Assembly: GCA_014841835.1 (NCBI GenBank)
Contig: JACYUQ010000002.1
Span: forward strand, 310,001 to 374,000
Direction of reading: 5' to 3'
Length of the DNA: 64,000 nt
DNA from: Oxalobacteraceae sp. CFBP 13730
Lineage (GTDB): Bacteria; Pseudomonadota; Gammaproteobacteria; Burkholderiales; Burkholderiaceae_D
How positions within the stretch are numbered: position 1 is the first letter of the stretch; the number at the start of each line of letters is the position of its first letter. The notes under the pieces were generated by a model, which saw only the letters and a program-made list of their open reading frames with translations, was not told the DNA's origin and did no database searches. This document shows positions 55,420-63,674 of the stretch, piece after piece. The translations under genes and the position numbers were made by a program.

Positions 55420-56118
55420 ATGACCGATCTCTCCGCATTCCCCATCACGCAACGATGGCCGGCGCAACATCCGGACCGGCTGCAGTTGTATTCGATGCCG
55501 ACGCCCAATGGCGTCAAGATTCCGATCATGCTGGAAGAGGTCTGTCTGCCGTACGAGGTGCACAAGGTCGACTTCGCCAAGGACGACCAGCATTCGCCGG
55601 CGTTCCTGTCGCTCAGTCCGAACAACAAGATTCCAGCGATCATCGATCCGGCCGGCCCCGGTGGCCAGCCGATGCCGCTGTTCGAGTCGGGCGCCATTCT
55701 GATCTACCTGGCGGACAAGAGCGGCAAGCTCATGCCGCAGGCCCCGGCTGCGCGCTACCAGGTGATGCAGTGGGTGATGTTCCAGATCGGCAGCGTGGGG
55801 CCGATGTTTGGCCAACTGGGCTTCTTCCACAAGTTCGCTGGCAAGGATGTCGAGGACAAGCGCCCCCGCGACCGCTATGTCGACGAGTCACGCCGCCTGC
55901 TGGGCGTGATTGAAGGCCAACTGGCGCAGCACGCCTGGATCGCGGGTGACGAATTTACCATCGCCGATATCGCGATCTTCCCGTGGATCAATGGGCTGCT
56001 GAATTTCTACGAAGCAGGGGATCTGGTCGGCATCGAGGACTTCCCACACGTGTCGGCCGCGCTCACGAAGTTCCTGGCGCGCCCGTCCGTGCAAAAAGGG
56101 CTCAAGATCCCGGCGTAG
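55420..56118 (+). CDS. Glutathione S-transferase, nu-class (YfcG/YghU-like)
   Basis: A 232-residue thioredoxin-fold GST. The N-terminal SMPTPNGVKIPIMLEE carries the TPNG stretch used by nu-class enzymes, which act as disulfide-bond reductases and peroxidases with glutathione. NNKIPAI and ESGAILIYLADK bind glutathione. The C-terminal helical domain has AGDEFTIADIAIFPW. Same strand as wrbA, 19 bases after it. Substrate unknown. Confidence 0.92.
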   Translation: MTDLSAFPITQRWPAQHPDRLQLYSMPTPNGVKIPIMLEEVCLPYEVHKVDFAKDDQHSPAFLSLSPNNKIPAIIDPAGPGGQPMPLFESGAILIYLADKSGKLMPQAPAARYQVMQWVMFQIGSVGPMFGQLGFFHKFAGKDVEDKRPRDRYVDESRRLLGVIEGQLAQHAWIAGDEFTIADIAIFPWINGLLNFYEAGDLVGIEDFPHVSAALTKFLARPSVQKGLKIPA

Positions 56119-56130
56119 GCAAGATGCGGT

Positions 56131-56202
56131 AAGTGCCTCAGTACGTGCCTAAGTACGTGCCTAAGTACGTGCATCGATACGTGCCTTAGTACGCACTTCA
56201 GT
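56131..56202. repeat. 12-bp tandem repeat, six copies, between convergent GST and SDR genes
   Basis: Six consecutive 12-base units start at 56131, 56143, 56155, 56167, 56179 and 56191. Two are exactly ACGTGCCTAAGT, and the others differ by one to four bases, with the outer ones most diverged. The last unit overlaps the SDR stop codon (TCA at 56198-56200 on the plus strand). The unit includes ACGT and, across the junction, AGTACGT. Confidence 0.92.
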
Positions 56203-56932
56203 AAGGGCTGGCCGTCGGCCGCACGATCAGCTCGCTGACATCCACGTCGGCCGGCTGATCGATCGCGAACCCGATCGCGCGCGCGATCGCATCCGGCTTG
56301 ATCGCCACCTTACGAAAGTCGCGCATTGCTTCGCGCGCAGCAGGATCCGAAATCGATTCCGCCAGGTCCGACTCCACGACGCCAGGCGACACCAGCGTCA
56401 CGCGGATGACACCACCGACTTCCTGCCGCAAACCCTCCGTGATCGCCGCCACCGCAAACTTGGTGGCGCAATACACCGCCGCAGTCGGACTGACCGCATA
56501 CGCACCGATCGACGCAATATTGATGATCTGGCCGCTGCCGCGCGCCTGCATGCCTGGTAGCACGGCAGCGATCCCGTGCAGCACGCCGCGAATGTTCACG
56601 TCGATCATCTGGTTCCATTCATCGATCTTCAAAGCATCGAGCTTCGACAGCGGCATGACGCCGGCGTTATTCACGAGGACATCGATCCGGCCATGGCAGT
56701 CGAGCGCGAAGTCGACGAACGCGGTCACGCTTTCCATGCAGGTGACGTCGAGTCGGGCGACGTCGGCAGTGCCGCCCGCCGCACGGATGGCGCCTGCCAG
56801 CGCCACCAACTGCTCGACGCGCCGCGCGCCGAGGATGACACTGTGGCCCTGCGCGGCAAGAAAACGGGCGGTGGCTTCACCGATGCCGCTGCTCGCGCCC
56901 GTGATGAGGATGACTTTCGATGCGTGTTCCAT
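56198..56932 (-). CDS. Short-chain dehydrogenase/reductase (SDR)
   Basis: A 244-residue classical SDR. The cofactor site is TGASSGIGEATARFLA, then NNAGVMP, and the active site is in IASIGAYAVSPTAAVYCATKFAV (Ser, Tyr, Lys). It resembles the YdfG / serine 3-dehydrogenase-like SDRs of broad specificity. Its last codons run into the 12-bp tandem repeat. Transcribed alone; substrate unknown. Confidence 0.9.
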   Translation of the reverse strand: MEHASKVILITGASSGIGEATARFLAAQGHSVILGARRVEQLVALAGAIRAAGGTADVARLDVTCMESVTAFVDFALDCHGRIDVLVNNAGVMPLSKLDALKIDEWNQMIDVNIRGVLHGIAAVLPGMQARGSGQIINIASIGAYAVSPTAAVYCATKFAVAAITEGLRQEVGGVIRVTLVSPGVVESDLAESISDPAAREAMRDFRKVAIKPDAIARAIGFAIDQPADVDVSELIVRPTASPY

Positions 56933-57037
56933 GCTGTGCTCCCTGGTGTATTGTCAGTGGCGTCAGTATGGGCACGTGGCATGATGCTGCCCATGCCGAA
57001 AACTCGGCATCGATTGCACGATTCTCCGGAAATGAAC

Positions 57038-57059
57038 AACGGCGCCCGCAGGCGCCGTT
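57038..57059 (-). terminator. Hairpin after rlhA
   Basis: AACGGCGCC (57038-57046) pairs perfectly with GGCGCCGTT (57051-57059) over CGCA. On the minus strand it is followed by a mixed T-rich run (GTTCATTT). It lies 31 bases beyond the rlhA stop. Confidence 0.6.
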
Positions 57060-57090
57060 TGGTCGACAACAAAAAACCCGCAGCAGTAGG

Positions 57091-59061
57091 TCAGGCCCGC
57101 GGCCGCTGGCGATGGAACGTCAACGGCGTGTACGACACGGCCGATGGCGGCGGCTGCTTGAGGATGTTCGAGCGCATCGCGCCCACCACGTGCATTTCGC
57201 ACGGCTTGCAATCAAAGCGCAGCGTGTAGCGGTCTTCGCCGCTGACCAGCGTCATCGGTTCGGCCTTTACCTGGCCCTGCACGCCTTGCACGCCCTTGGC
57301 CTGTTTCGGGCACAGGTTGAACGAGAAGCGCAGGCAGTGCTTGGTGATCATCAAGGAGACTTCGCCCGCTTCTTCGTGCGACTCGTACGCGGCGTCGATC
57401 AGCTGCACGCCATGCTTCTGGTAAAACGCGCGTGCCTTGTCGTTGTAGACATTGGCCAGATAGCTCAGCTGCACGTCCGGATACACCGGCGGTGGCGTGG
57501 TCGCAGCCTTGCGCTCGGGCCGCTGCCAGGCCGCCAGGCGCGCCGTTTCATGCGCTGCGATGGCGTCGCGCCGCAGTGCATTGATCGCCGCGCTCGGCAC
57601 GAACCATGGCTGGCTCAGCTTGAGCTCGACATGGCCGGCTTCGAACATCGTGTTGCCCAGCTTGGCCAGGCTCGAACGCAGCGAGGCATCCGCCTGCGCG
57701 GCCTGCGTTGCCGGCTGCAGAGCAATTGCCGCCGCCGCATGCGACGCGATGCCGTCCTCGTCGACGATGTCCAGGCGCAGTCCATCCGGCTGTTCGCTGA
57801 GCGCCAGTTCCAGCGCCACCTTGCGCTCGGACGATTTCTTGTTGAGCGTCGCTTCCCATCCGTGGTCGCGGTTGCGGTGGATGACGGTGCCGACCTTCAA
57901 GCCTGCAAGCGTCTGCATCGGCTCGTTCGGATAGACGCGCCAGCGCTGGCTGTCAGCCTCGTCGCCCAGCTTGTCGGCCTTGTTGGCCTGGATGCCGACC
58001 GTGTCGCGCTTGTACATATAGTTCAGGCCGTCGCCATTGGCCATCGGCGTATTCGTGACGACATCGAAGCTGTCGCCATTCAGGCGCGCCACGATGCCCA
58101 GCTCCACGCCCACGTATTTCGGCGAATCGAATGCGCCGATATCGGTCAGGCGACCCTGTGCGAAGTACTCGGTGTGGCCACGGTGGAAGTTCTTGTCGAC
58201 GTCCGGTGTGAACATGACGCGCGTGCGGCCGCTCGAGGCGCGCACGAATTCCGGGCGCTGGTCCAGCAGTTCGTCGAGCAGCAGCCGGTAGTGGGCCGTG
58301 ATGTTTTTCACGTACCCCATGTCCTTGTAGCGGCCCTCGATCTTGAACGAGCGGATGCCGGCATCGACCAGCGCACCGAGGTTGCGGCTCTGGTCGTTGT
58401 CTTTCATCGACAACAAGTGCTTGTCGAACGCAACCACGCGGCCCTGGCCATCGCTGAGCGTGTAGGGCAGGCGGCAATTCTGCGAGCAGTCGCCCCGGTT
58501 GGCCGAGCGGCCATTGTCCGCGTGCGAGATATAGCACTGGCCCGAATAGGCCACGCACAGAGCGCCGTGGACGAAGTATTCGAGCGGCGTGTCGGTCACC
58601 TGATGGATCTTGCGGATCTGCTCGACCGTCAATTCGCGCGCGAGCACCAGTTGCGAAAAACCGACGTCGGCGAGGAATTTCGCTTTTTCCGGCCCACGGA
58701 TATCGCACTGGGTACTGGCATGCAGCTGAATCGGTGGCAGGTCGAGCTCGAGCAGTCCCATGTCCTGGATGATCAGCGCATCGACGCCGGCCTCGTACAG
58801 TTGCCAGATCTGCTTGCGCGCCAACTCGAGTTCGCTGTCGTGCATGATCGTGTTCATCGTCACGAAGATGCGCGCCCGGTAGGCGTGCGCGAACTGCACG
58901 AGCCCGGCGATGTCCTCGAGCGGGTTGCTGGCATTGTGCCGCGCGCCGAATGCCGGGCCGCCGATATAGACGGCATCGGCGCCGTGCAGGATCGCCTCGC
59001 GCCCGATCTCGGCGGTTTTGGCGGGCGACAGCAGTTCAAGCTCGTGGGCTAGCAATGACAT
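57091..59061 (-). CDS. rlhA: U32-family protein RlhA (23S rRNA C2501 hydroxylation)
   Basis: A 656-residue protein, the size of E. coli RlhA/YdcP (about 653) and longer than TrhP/YegQ. RlhA hydroxylates C2501 of 23S rRNA, probably with prephenate-derived chemistry and an iron-sulfur centre. The U32 signature is EYFVHGALCVAYSGQCYIS, followed by NRGDCSQNCRLPY with further cysteines. I start at ATG 59061 (MSLLAHELELLSPAK), the family N-terminus; the open frame to 59280 crosses the lacI start. Divergent from the LacI-type gene. Confidence 0.93.
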   Translation of the reverse strand: MSLLAHELELLSPAKTAEIGREAILHGADAVYIGGPAFGARHNASNPLEDIAGLVQFAHAYRARIFVTMNTIMHDSELELARKQIWQLYEAGVDALIIQDMGLLELDLPPIQLHASTQCDIRGPEKAKFLADVGFSQLVLARELTVEQIRKIHQVTDTPLEYFVHGALCVAYSGQCYISHADNGRSANRGDCSQNCRLPYTLSDGQGRVVAFDKHLLSMKDNDQSRNLGALVDAGIRSFKIEGRYKDMGYVKNITAHYRLLLDELLDQRPEFVRASSGRTRVMFTPDVDKNFHRGHTEYFAQGRLTDIGAFDSPKYVGVELGIVARLNGDSFDVVTNTPMANGDGLNYMYKRDTVGIQANKADKLGDEADSQRWRVYPNEPMQTLAGLKVGTVIHRNRDHGWEATLNKKSSERKVALELALSEQPDGLRLDIVDEDGIASHAAAAIALQPATQAAQADASLRSSLAKLGNTMFEAGHVELKLSQPWFVPSAAINALRRDAIAAHETARLAAWQRPERKAATTPPPVYPDVQLSYLANVYNDKARAFYQKHGVQLIDAAYESHEEAGEVSLMITKHCLRFSFNLCPKQAKGVQGVQGQVKAEPMTLVSGEDRYTLRFDCKPCEMHVVGAMRSNILKQPPPSAVSYTPLTFHRQRPRA

Positions 59062-59152
59062 GGGGAATCCTTCGATGCGAAGACCGGGATTATAGCCAGT
59101 CGGCGCGCTGCCGTCATGTGCCACGACGTTGCGGCGCCCACCGATGCGAGAG

Positions 59153-59190
59153 GATGTTAGCGCAATCCCAAGCGTTGCTGTGCTAACATC
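59153..59190. promoter_or_regulatory. Inverted repeat with LacI-type half sites upstream of the repressor
   Basis: GATGTTAGC (59153-59161) and GCTAACATC (59182-59190) are exact reverse complements 20 bases apart. Each resembles half of the LacI/GalR consensus TGTTAGCGCTAACA (TGTTAGCGC on the left, TGCTAACA on the right). It lies 36 bases before the repressor ATG, which fits autoregulation or control of rlhA. Confidence 0.5.
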
Positions 59191-59225
59191 AAGCCCATTT
59201 CCCTGGCCTTGAAAACAATCCTGAC

Positions 59226-60329
59226 ATGAGTAAAGTGACGCTCGACAGCATCCGTGAAGCGATGGAACACGGCAAGCCAACGATGGTGGACGTCGCCAAG
59301 CTGGCCGGGGTCTCCGCCATGACGGTCTCGCGCGTCATGAACGGGAAAACCCTGGTGCGTGAAAGCACCCGGCGCAAGGTCGCCGATGCAGTCGCTGCCC
59401 TGAACTATACGCCGAACCAGGAAGCGCGCAATCTGGCCGGCTCCAAGCCGATCCGTGTCGGTTTCTTGTACAGCAACCCGAGTGCCGCGTACCTGAGCGA
59501 ATTTCTCGTCGGCCTGCTGAACCAGTCGGGCCTGAACAATGTCCAACTCTTCGTCGAGAAGTGCGAAGCAGGTAACCACGAAACCGAACACACGCAGCGC
59601 CTGATCGACAATGGCCTCGATGGCGTCATCCTGCCACCGCCGCTGTGCGACAGCGAAGCCGTGCTGGGGTGTGTGGAACGCGCCGGCATTCCCGCCGTCG
59701 TCGTCGCCTGCGGTTCGCCCGCACCGGGGCTGGGTGCCGTCAGCATCGACGACTACGATGCTGCTCACTACATGACGCGCCACCTGATCGCCCTCGGCCA
59801 CCAGCGTATCGGCTTCATCGTCGGCCACCCGAACCAGAGCGCCAGCGCGCGCCGTCTCGATGGCTACCGCGCCGCGATCGCGGAAATGAATGCGGATGCA
59901 GCCGACGAACTGGTGGTGCAGGGGATGTTCACCTACCGCTCGGGCCTGGATGCGGCCGAGCAGTTGCTGGCACTGGCCGAGCGGCCAACGGCGATTTTCG
60001 CCAGCAACGACGACATGGCTGCGGCCACGGTCGCCGTCGCCCATCGGCTGGCGCTGGACGTGCCGGGCGACCTCACCGTCACCGGCTTTGACGATACGGC
60101 GCTGGCCACGACCATCTGGCCCGAATTAACCACGGTGCGCCAGCCGATTGCAGAGATGGCGCGTGAAGCGGTGCAGGCGCTGGTGCGGCGCGTGCGCGCA
60201 ATGCGTGAAGAAGAACCGGCCGAGCCGGAACAGACGCGCATGGACTTCGTGCTCGTGCGGCGCCAGTCCGACGCTGCGCCGCGTGTGCGCCCGCCGGCGC
60301 GTTTGCCTGCCGCAGCACGGACCCTCTGA
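59226..60329 (+). CDS. xylR: LacI-family transcriptional repressor of the xylose operon
   Basis: A 367-residue regulator. The N-terminal helix-turn-helix is MVDVAKLAGVSAMTVSRVMNG (about residues 20-40), after about 18 extra residues that are not usual. The hinge helix is NQEARNLAGS. The effector domain is periplasmic-binding-protein-like (VGFLYSNPSAAYLSEFL, IFASNDDMAAA, VTGFDDTALATTIWPELTTVRQP). Its place ahead of xylX-xylB-xylC-xylD and the operator-like site between suggest it responds to xylose or a pathway intermediate. The name xylR is by context. A later start near the HTH is possible because no ribosome site is clear at 59226. Confidence 0.9.
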   Translation: MSKVTLDSIREAMEHGKPTMVDVAKLAGVSAMTVSRVMNGKTLVRESTRRKVADAVAALNYTPNQEARNLAGSKPIRVGFLYSNPSAAYLSEFLVGLLNQSGLNNVQLFVEKCEAGNHETEHTQRLIDNGLDGVILPPPLCDSEAVLGCVERAGIPAVVVACGSPAPGLGAVSIDDYDAAHYMTRHLIALGHQRIGFIVGHPNQSASARRLDGYRAAIAEMNADAADELVVQGMFTYRSGLDAAEQLLALAERPTAIFASNDDMAAATVAVAHRLALDVPGDLTVTGFDDTALATTIWPELTTVRQPIAEMAREAVQALVRRVRAMREEEPAEPEQTRMDFVLVRRQSDAAPRVRPPARLPAAARTL

Positions 60330-60437
60330 CAGCGATTCTCTCCCGAACCTGTCCGGGGCAGGGCACATCACCCGGCACGGCTTTCTGCACCCGTCCCGAT
60401 GCCCATCCCGCCTGCCTGCAAGCATTCCAATAATTCG

Positions 60438-60485
60438 TTGACAACCGTCCGAGCAGAAGTTTAGACTGCAATGGTTGCGCTAACA
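60438..60485 (+). promoter_or_regulatory. Promoter and LacI-type operator of the xyl operon
   Basis: A perfect -35 TTGACA (60438-60443) is followed after 18 bp by TAGACT (60462-60467). TGGTTGCGCTAACA (60472-60485) begins 4 bases after the -10 and matches the LacI/GalR consensus TGTTAGCGCTAACA at 12 of 14 positions. It would cover the transcription start, the classic position for repression. The upstream stretch 60330-60437 shows no gene or terminator. Confidence 0.7.
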
Positions 60486-60546
60486 ATTCTGTTAAAGGAT
60501 TGTTTTCACGCACATTAAAATAATCAAAAAGCATCAGGAGACGACC

Positions 60547-60627
60547 ATGCCAGACCCGCACACCCGGCTGCCCGCCGGCGTGGCTGCAGCCACGCTGCGC
60601 CGCGCGCCTTCCCGTCACACCTCCTGA
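60547..60627 (+). CDS. 26-codon leader ORF upstream of xylX
   Basis: An ATG at 60547 with CAGGAG 6 bases upstream opens 26 codons to TGA at 60625-60627. The peptide is rich in Ala, Arg, Pro and His with five Arg residues, and has no signal or membrane segment. It lies after the operon promoter and 100 bases before xylX, so it should be on the same mRNA. It might be a regulatory leader peptide or a chance ORF. The gap 60628-60727 holds no other ORF; GAGAGAGA serves as the xylX ribosome site. Confidence 0.4.
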   Translation: MPDPHTRLPAGVAAATLRRAPSRHTS

Positions 60628-60727
60628 GTACCGGCTTGTCCCAGCTTCACGCGCCACGCTGCGTTGCATCCGTCTTCGCAGTCGCCTGCGCGCCCGCCAG
60701 GACCCATTACCACGAACGAGAGAGAAC

Positions 60728-61915
60728 ATGACCGCATCTTCGCTACCTGACGACATCGCGTCGGCCCTGCTGGTTGGCCGCGTCTGGCGCCCGGCGCCGA
60801 TCGACGGCCCGGCAGTTGTCGCCGTGCGCGCCGGCCGCCTGATCGACATCACCCACCACGCAGCCACCGTCGCCGACCTGTTCGAGCGCGATGCCGCCGA
60901 CATGCTGGCGCTCGTCAAAAGCGCCGCGGGCGAAGACCTGGGCGACGCTGCCAGCCTGCTGCAGGCTGCGCTGGACGGTGGTCTGGGCGAGGGCGGCGTC
61001 CAGCTGCTCGCGCCGTGCGACCTGCAGGCCATCAAGGCCGCTGGCGTGACGTTTGCCGTGAGCCTGCTCGAGCGCGTGATCGAAGAACAGGCCAAGGGCG
61101 ATCCTGCCCGCGCTTCTGCATTGCGCACGGAACTGCAGGCCACCATCGGCACCAACCTGGCCGAGATGGTGCCGGGTTCCAACGCCGCCATGCGCCTGAA
61201 AACGGAGCTGAGCGCGCGCGGCCTGTGGTCGCAGTATATGGAAGTGGGTATCGGCCCCGACGCGGAGGTATTCACCAAATCGCAACCGATGTCGTCGCTG
61301 GGCCATGGCGCGGTCGTGGGCCTGCACCCGTCGTCGCACTGGAATAATCCGGAACCCGAGATCGTGCTGGCCGTGAACAGCCACGCCGAGATCGTCGGCG
61401 CTGCGCTGGGCAACGACGTCAACCTGCGCGACATCGAGGGGCGCAGCGCGCTTCTGCTGGGCAAGGCCAAGGACAACAACGGCTCCTGCGCGATCGGCCC
61501 GTTCGTGCGCATTTTCGACGGCGACTTCACGCTCGACACGCTGCGCAGCTGCGAAGTGAGCATGCTGATCGAGGGTGCGGACGACGGTTTCACGCTGGCC
61601 GGATCGAGCCGCATGCGCGAGATCAGTCGCGATCCGCTTGACCTGGTGGCCCAGACCTGCGGCGCGCATCACCAGTACCCGGACGGCTTCATGCTGTTTC
61701 TGGGGACAATGTTCTCGCCGATCAAGGACCGCGGCGCGGCCGGTGGCGGCTTCACGCACCACCCGGGCGACAAGGTCACCATCTCGACCCCGGCGCTGGG
61801 CGCCCTGGTCAACACGGTCGGCCGCAGCGACACCATTGCGCCATGGACCTTCGGCGTGCGCGCGCTGTACCAGAACCTGGCGCGGCGCGACCTGCTGGCA
61901 GGCCGTCCGGCATGA
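60728..61915 (+). CDS. xylX: 2-keto-3-deoxy-D-xylonate dehydratase (FAH family)
   Basis: A 395-residue fumarylacetoacetate-hydrolase-fold enzyme. Metal-binding acidic residues are in NNPEPEIVLAV, and GNDVNLRDIEGRS is the conserved substrate/metal block. In the Weimberg pathway XylX dehydrates 2-keto-3-deoxyxylonate to 2-ketoglutarate semialdehyde. Size and N-terminal LLVGRVWRP match Caulobacter-type XylX. Assignment rests on the neighbours xylB, xylC and xylD; a related pentonate dehydratase role (arabonate) is possible. First structural gene of the operon; its stop overlaps an ATG in the xylB frame. Confidence 0.85.
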   Translation: MTASSLPDDIASALLVGRVWRPAPIDGPAVVAVRAGRLIDITHHAATVADLFERDAADMLALVKSAAGEDLGDAASLLQAALDGGLGEGGVQLLAPCDLQAIKAAGVTFAVSLLERVIEEQAKGDPARASALRTELQATIGTNLAEMVPGSNAAMRLKTELSARGLWSQYMEVGIGPDAEVFTKSQPMSSLGHGAVVGLHPSSHWNNPEPEIVLAVNSHAEIVGAALGNDVNLRDIEGRSALLLGKAKDNNGSCAIGPFVRIFDGDFTLDTLRSCEVSMLIEGADDGFTLAGSSRMREISRDPLDLVAQTCGAHHQYPDGFMLFLGTMFSPIKDRGAAGGGFTHHPGDKVTISTPALGALVNTVGRSDTIAPWTFGVRALYQNLARRDLLAGRPA

Positions 61916-61980
61916 CCCCTCCTGACGGTGCGCCCCACGATTTGCTTTCCGATCCGCTTCAAGATAACCACGAGTTCACG

Positions 61981-62784
61981 ATGCACGATTCAACACCAGA
62001 TTCCACCCCCGCCGCACTGGTCTACGCGACCTATCCCGACCTGCGCGACAAGCGCGTCGTCATCACCGGTGGCGGCACCGGCATCGGCAGTGAACTGGTG
62101 ACGGCGTTTGCCGGCCAGGGCGCCCAGGTCTGGTTCCTCGACATCGCCAAGGACGCATCGACTGCGCTGGCCGACTCGCTGGCCGGTTCCGCGCACAAGC
62201 CGCGCTTCCTGCCGTGCGACCTGACCGACCTCGATGCGCTGGCCGCGACCTTTGCCGCCATCGAAGCGGAGGCAGGCGGTATCGACATCCTGCTGAATAA
62301 CGCCGCCAACGACGACCGCCACGGCATCGACGACGTGACGCCCGACTATTGGGAAAGCCGGATGGCGGTCAATCTGCGCCACACGTATTTCTGCAGTCAG
62401 GCAGCGGTCGCGATGATGCGCCGCCAGGGCAGTGGCGTGATCCTGAATTTCGGCTCGATCTCGTGGTATCTCGCGTCGAACCAGCTGTCGCTGTACATGA
62501 TGGCGAAAGCGGCGATCGAGGCGATGAGCCGCGGCCTGGCGCGCGACCTCGGGGCCGAGAACATCCGCGTCAATACCGTCATTCCGGGCGCCGTGCGCAC
62601 GCCGCGCCAGCAGGCGCTGTGGCATACGCCGGAAGAAGAAGCGCGCATCCTGGCCGGCCAGTGCCTGCCCCAGCGCGTCGAGATGCAGGACGTGGCGGCG
62701 CTGTCGCTGTTCCTGGCCTCGAACAACGCCCGCCGCTGCAGCGGCCGCGAATACTTCGTCGACGCTGGCTGGTACGGCGCATGA
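61981..62784 (+). CDS. xylB: D-xylose 1-dehydrogenase (SDR)
   Basis: A 267-residue SDR oxidising D-xylose to xylonolactone with NAD. TGGGTGIGSEL is the cofactor site. NNAANDDRHGIDDVTPDYW, NFGSISWYLA and YMMAKAAIEAM (Tyr/Lys) closely follow the Caulobacter XylB pattern, as does the end EYFVDAGWYG. The start is uncertain: ATG 61981 is closer to the known N-terminus, while ATG 61912 overlaps the xylX stop (ATGA) and adds 23 residues, which would favour translational coupling. Overlaps xylC by 4 bases. Confidence 0.88.
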   Translation: MHDSTPDSTPAALVYATYPDLRDKRVVITGGGTGIGSELVTAFAGQGAQVWFLDIAKDASTALADSLAGSAHKPRFLPCDLTDLDALAATFAAIEAEAGGIDILLNNAANDDRHGIDDVTPDYWESRMAVNLRHTYFCSQAAVAMMRRQGSGVILNFGSISWYLASNQLSLYMMAKAAIEAMSRGLARDLGAENIRVNTVIPGAVRTPRQQALWHTPEEEARILAGQCLPQRVEMQDVAALSLFLASNNARRCSGREYFVDAGWYGA

Positions 62785-63653
62785 ACGGCGCCGTGCACTG
62801 CCTGTGGGACGTCAAGGCCACGCTGGGCGAGGGCGCCTTGTGGGACGCGGTCCGGCGCAAGATCTGGTTCGTCGACATCAAGGGCCGCCGCATCCACTGC
62901 TGCGATGAAGACGGCGGCGCGCGCCAGAGCTGGGATGCACCATCGCAGATCGGCTTTCTCGCGCCGAGCGACGATGGCGGCATGGTGTGCGGGCTCGAAG
63001 ATGGCCTGTACCGCTTTCTGGAGAACGACGGCGCGTTCGTGGCGCTGGCCCGCGTCGAAGCCGACCTGCCGGGCAACCGCTTCAACGATGGCCACGTCGA
63101 TGCAGCCGGGCGCCTGTGGTTCGGCTCGATGGACAATGGCGAGAGCGAGGCCACCGGCACGCTGTACCGCTTCGACGGCGCCGGCCAGTCGGCACGCGCG
63201 ATGGACGCTGGCTACATCATCACCAACGGTCCGGCCATCAGCCCGGACGCGACCACGCTGTACCACACCGACACGCTGGCGCGCACCATCTACGCGTTCG
63301 ACCTGGGCCCGGACGGCGCGATCAACGGCAAGCGCCTGTTCGTCACGCACGACAGCAGCGGGCACCCGGACGGCATGGCAGTCGACGCAGAAGGTTATGT
63401 ATGGGTCGCCGTCTTCGGCGGTTGGCGCATCGACCGCTACGATCCGCAGGGACGCAAGGTCGGTGAAGTGCGCTTCCCGTGCGCGAACATCACCAAGCCT
63501 GCCTTCGGCGGCGACGATCTGCGCACCGTGTACGCCACCACCGCGCGCAAGGGTCTCAGCGAGGCCGACCTGCTCGCGCAGCCACTGGCCGGTGGCCTGT
63601 TCACGTTCCGCGCCGATGCGCCGGGCCTGCCGCAACATGCGTTGCACCTGTAA
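62781..63653 (+). CDS. xylC: Xylonolactonase (SMP-30/gluconolactonase family)
   Basis: A 290-residue six-bladed beta-propeller that hydrolyses xylono-lactone to xylonate. Metal ligands are Glu in ATLGEGALWD (about residue 17), Asn in YIITNGPAIS and Asp in SGHPDGMAVDAEG. NRFNDGHVDAAGRLWFGSMD is the family signature. Its ATG overlaps the xylB stop (ATGA at 62781-62784). Sugar specificity is inferred from context. Confidence 0.9.
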   Translation: MNGAVHCLWDVKATLGEGALWDAVRRKIWFVDIKGRRIHCCDEDGGARQSWDAPSQIGFLAPSDDGGMVCGLEDGLYRFLENDGAFVALARVEADLPGNRFNDGHVDAAGRLWFGSMDNGESEATGTLYRFDGAGQSARAMDAGYIITNGPAISPDATTLYHTDTLARTIYAFDLGPDGAINGKRLFVTHDSSGHPDGMAVDAEGYVWVAVFGGWRIDRYDPQGRKVGEVRFPCANITKPAFGGDDLRTVYATTARKGLSEADLLAQPLAGGLFTFRADAPGLPQHALHL

Positions 63654-63674
63654 CGCGCACTGGAGAATCACCGC

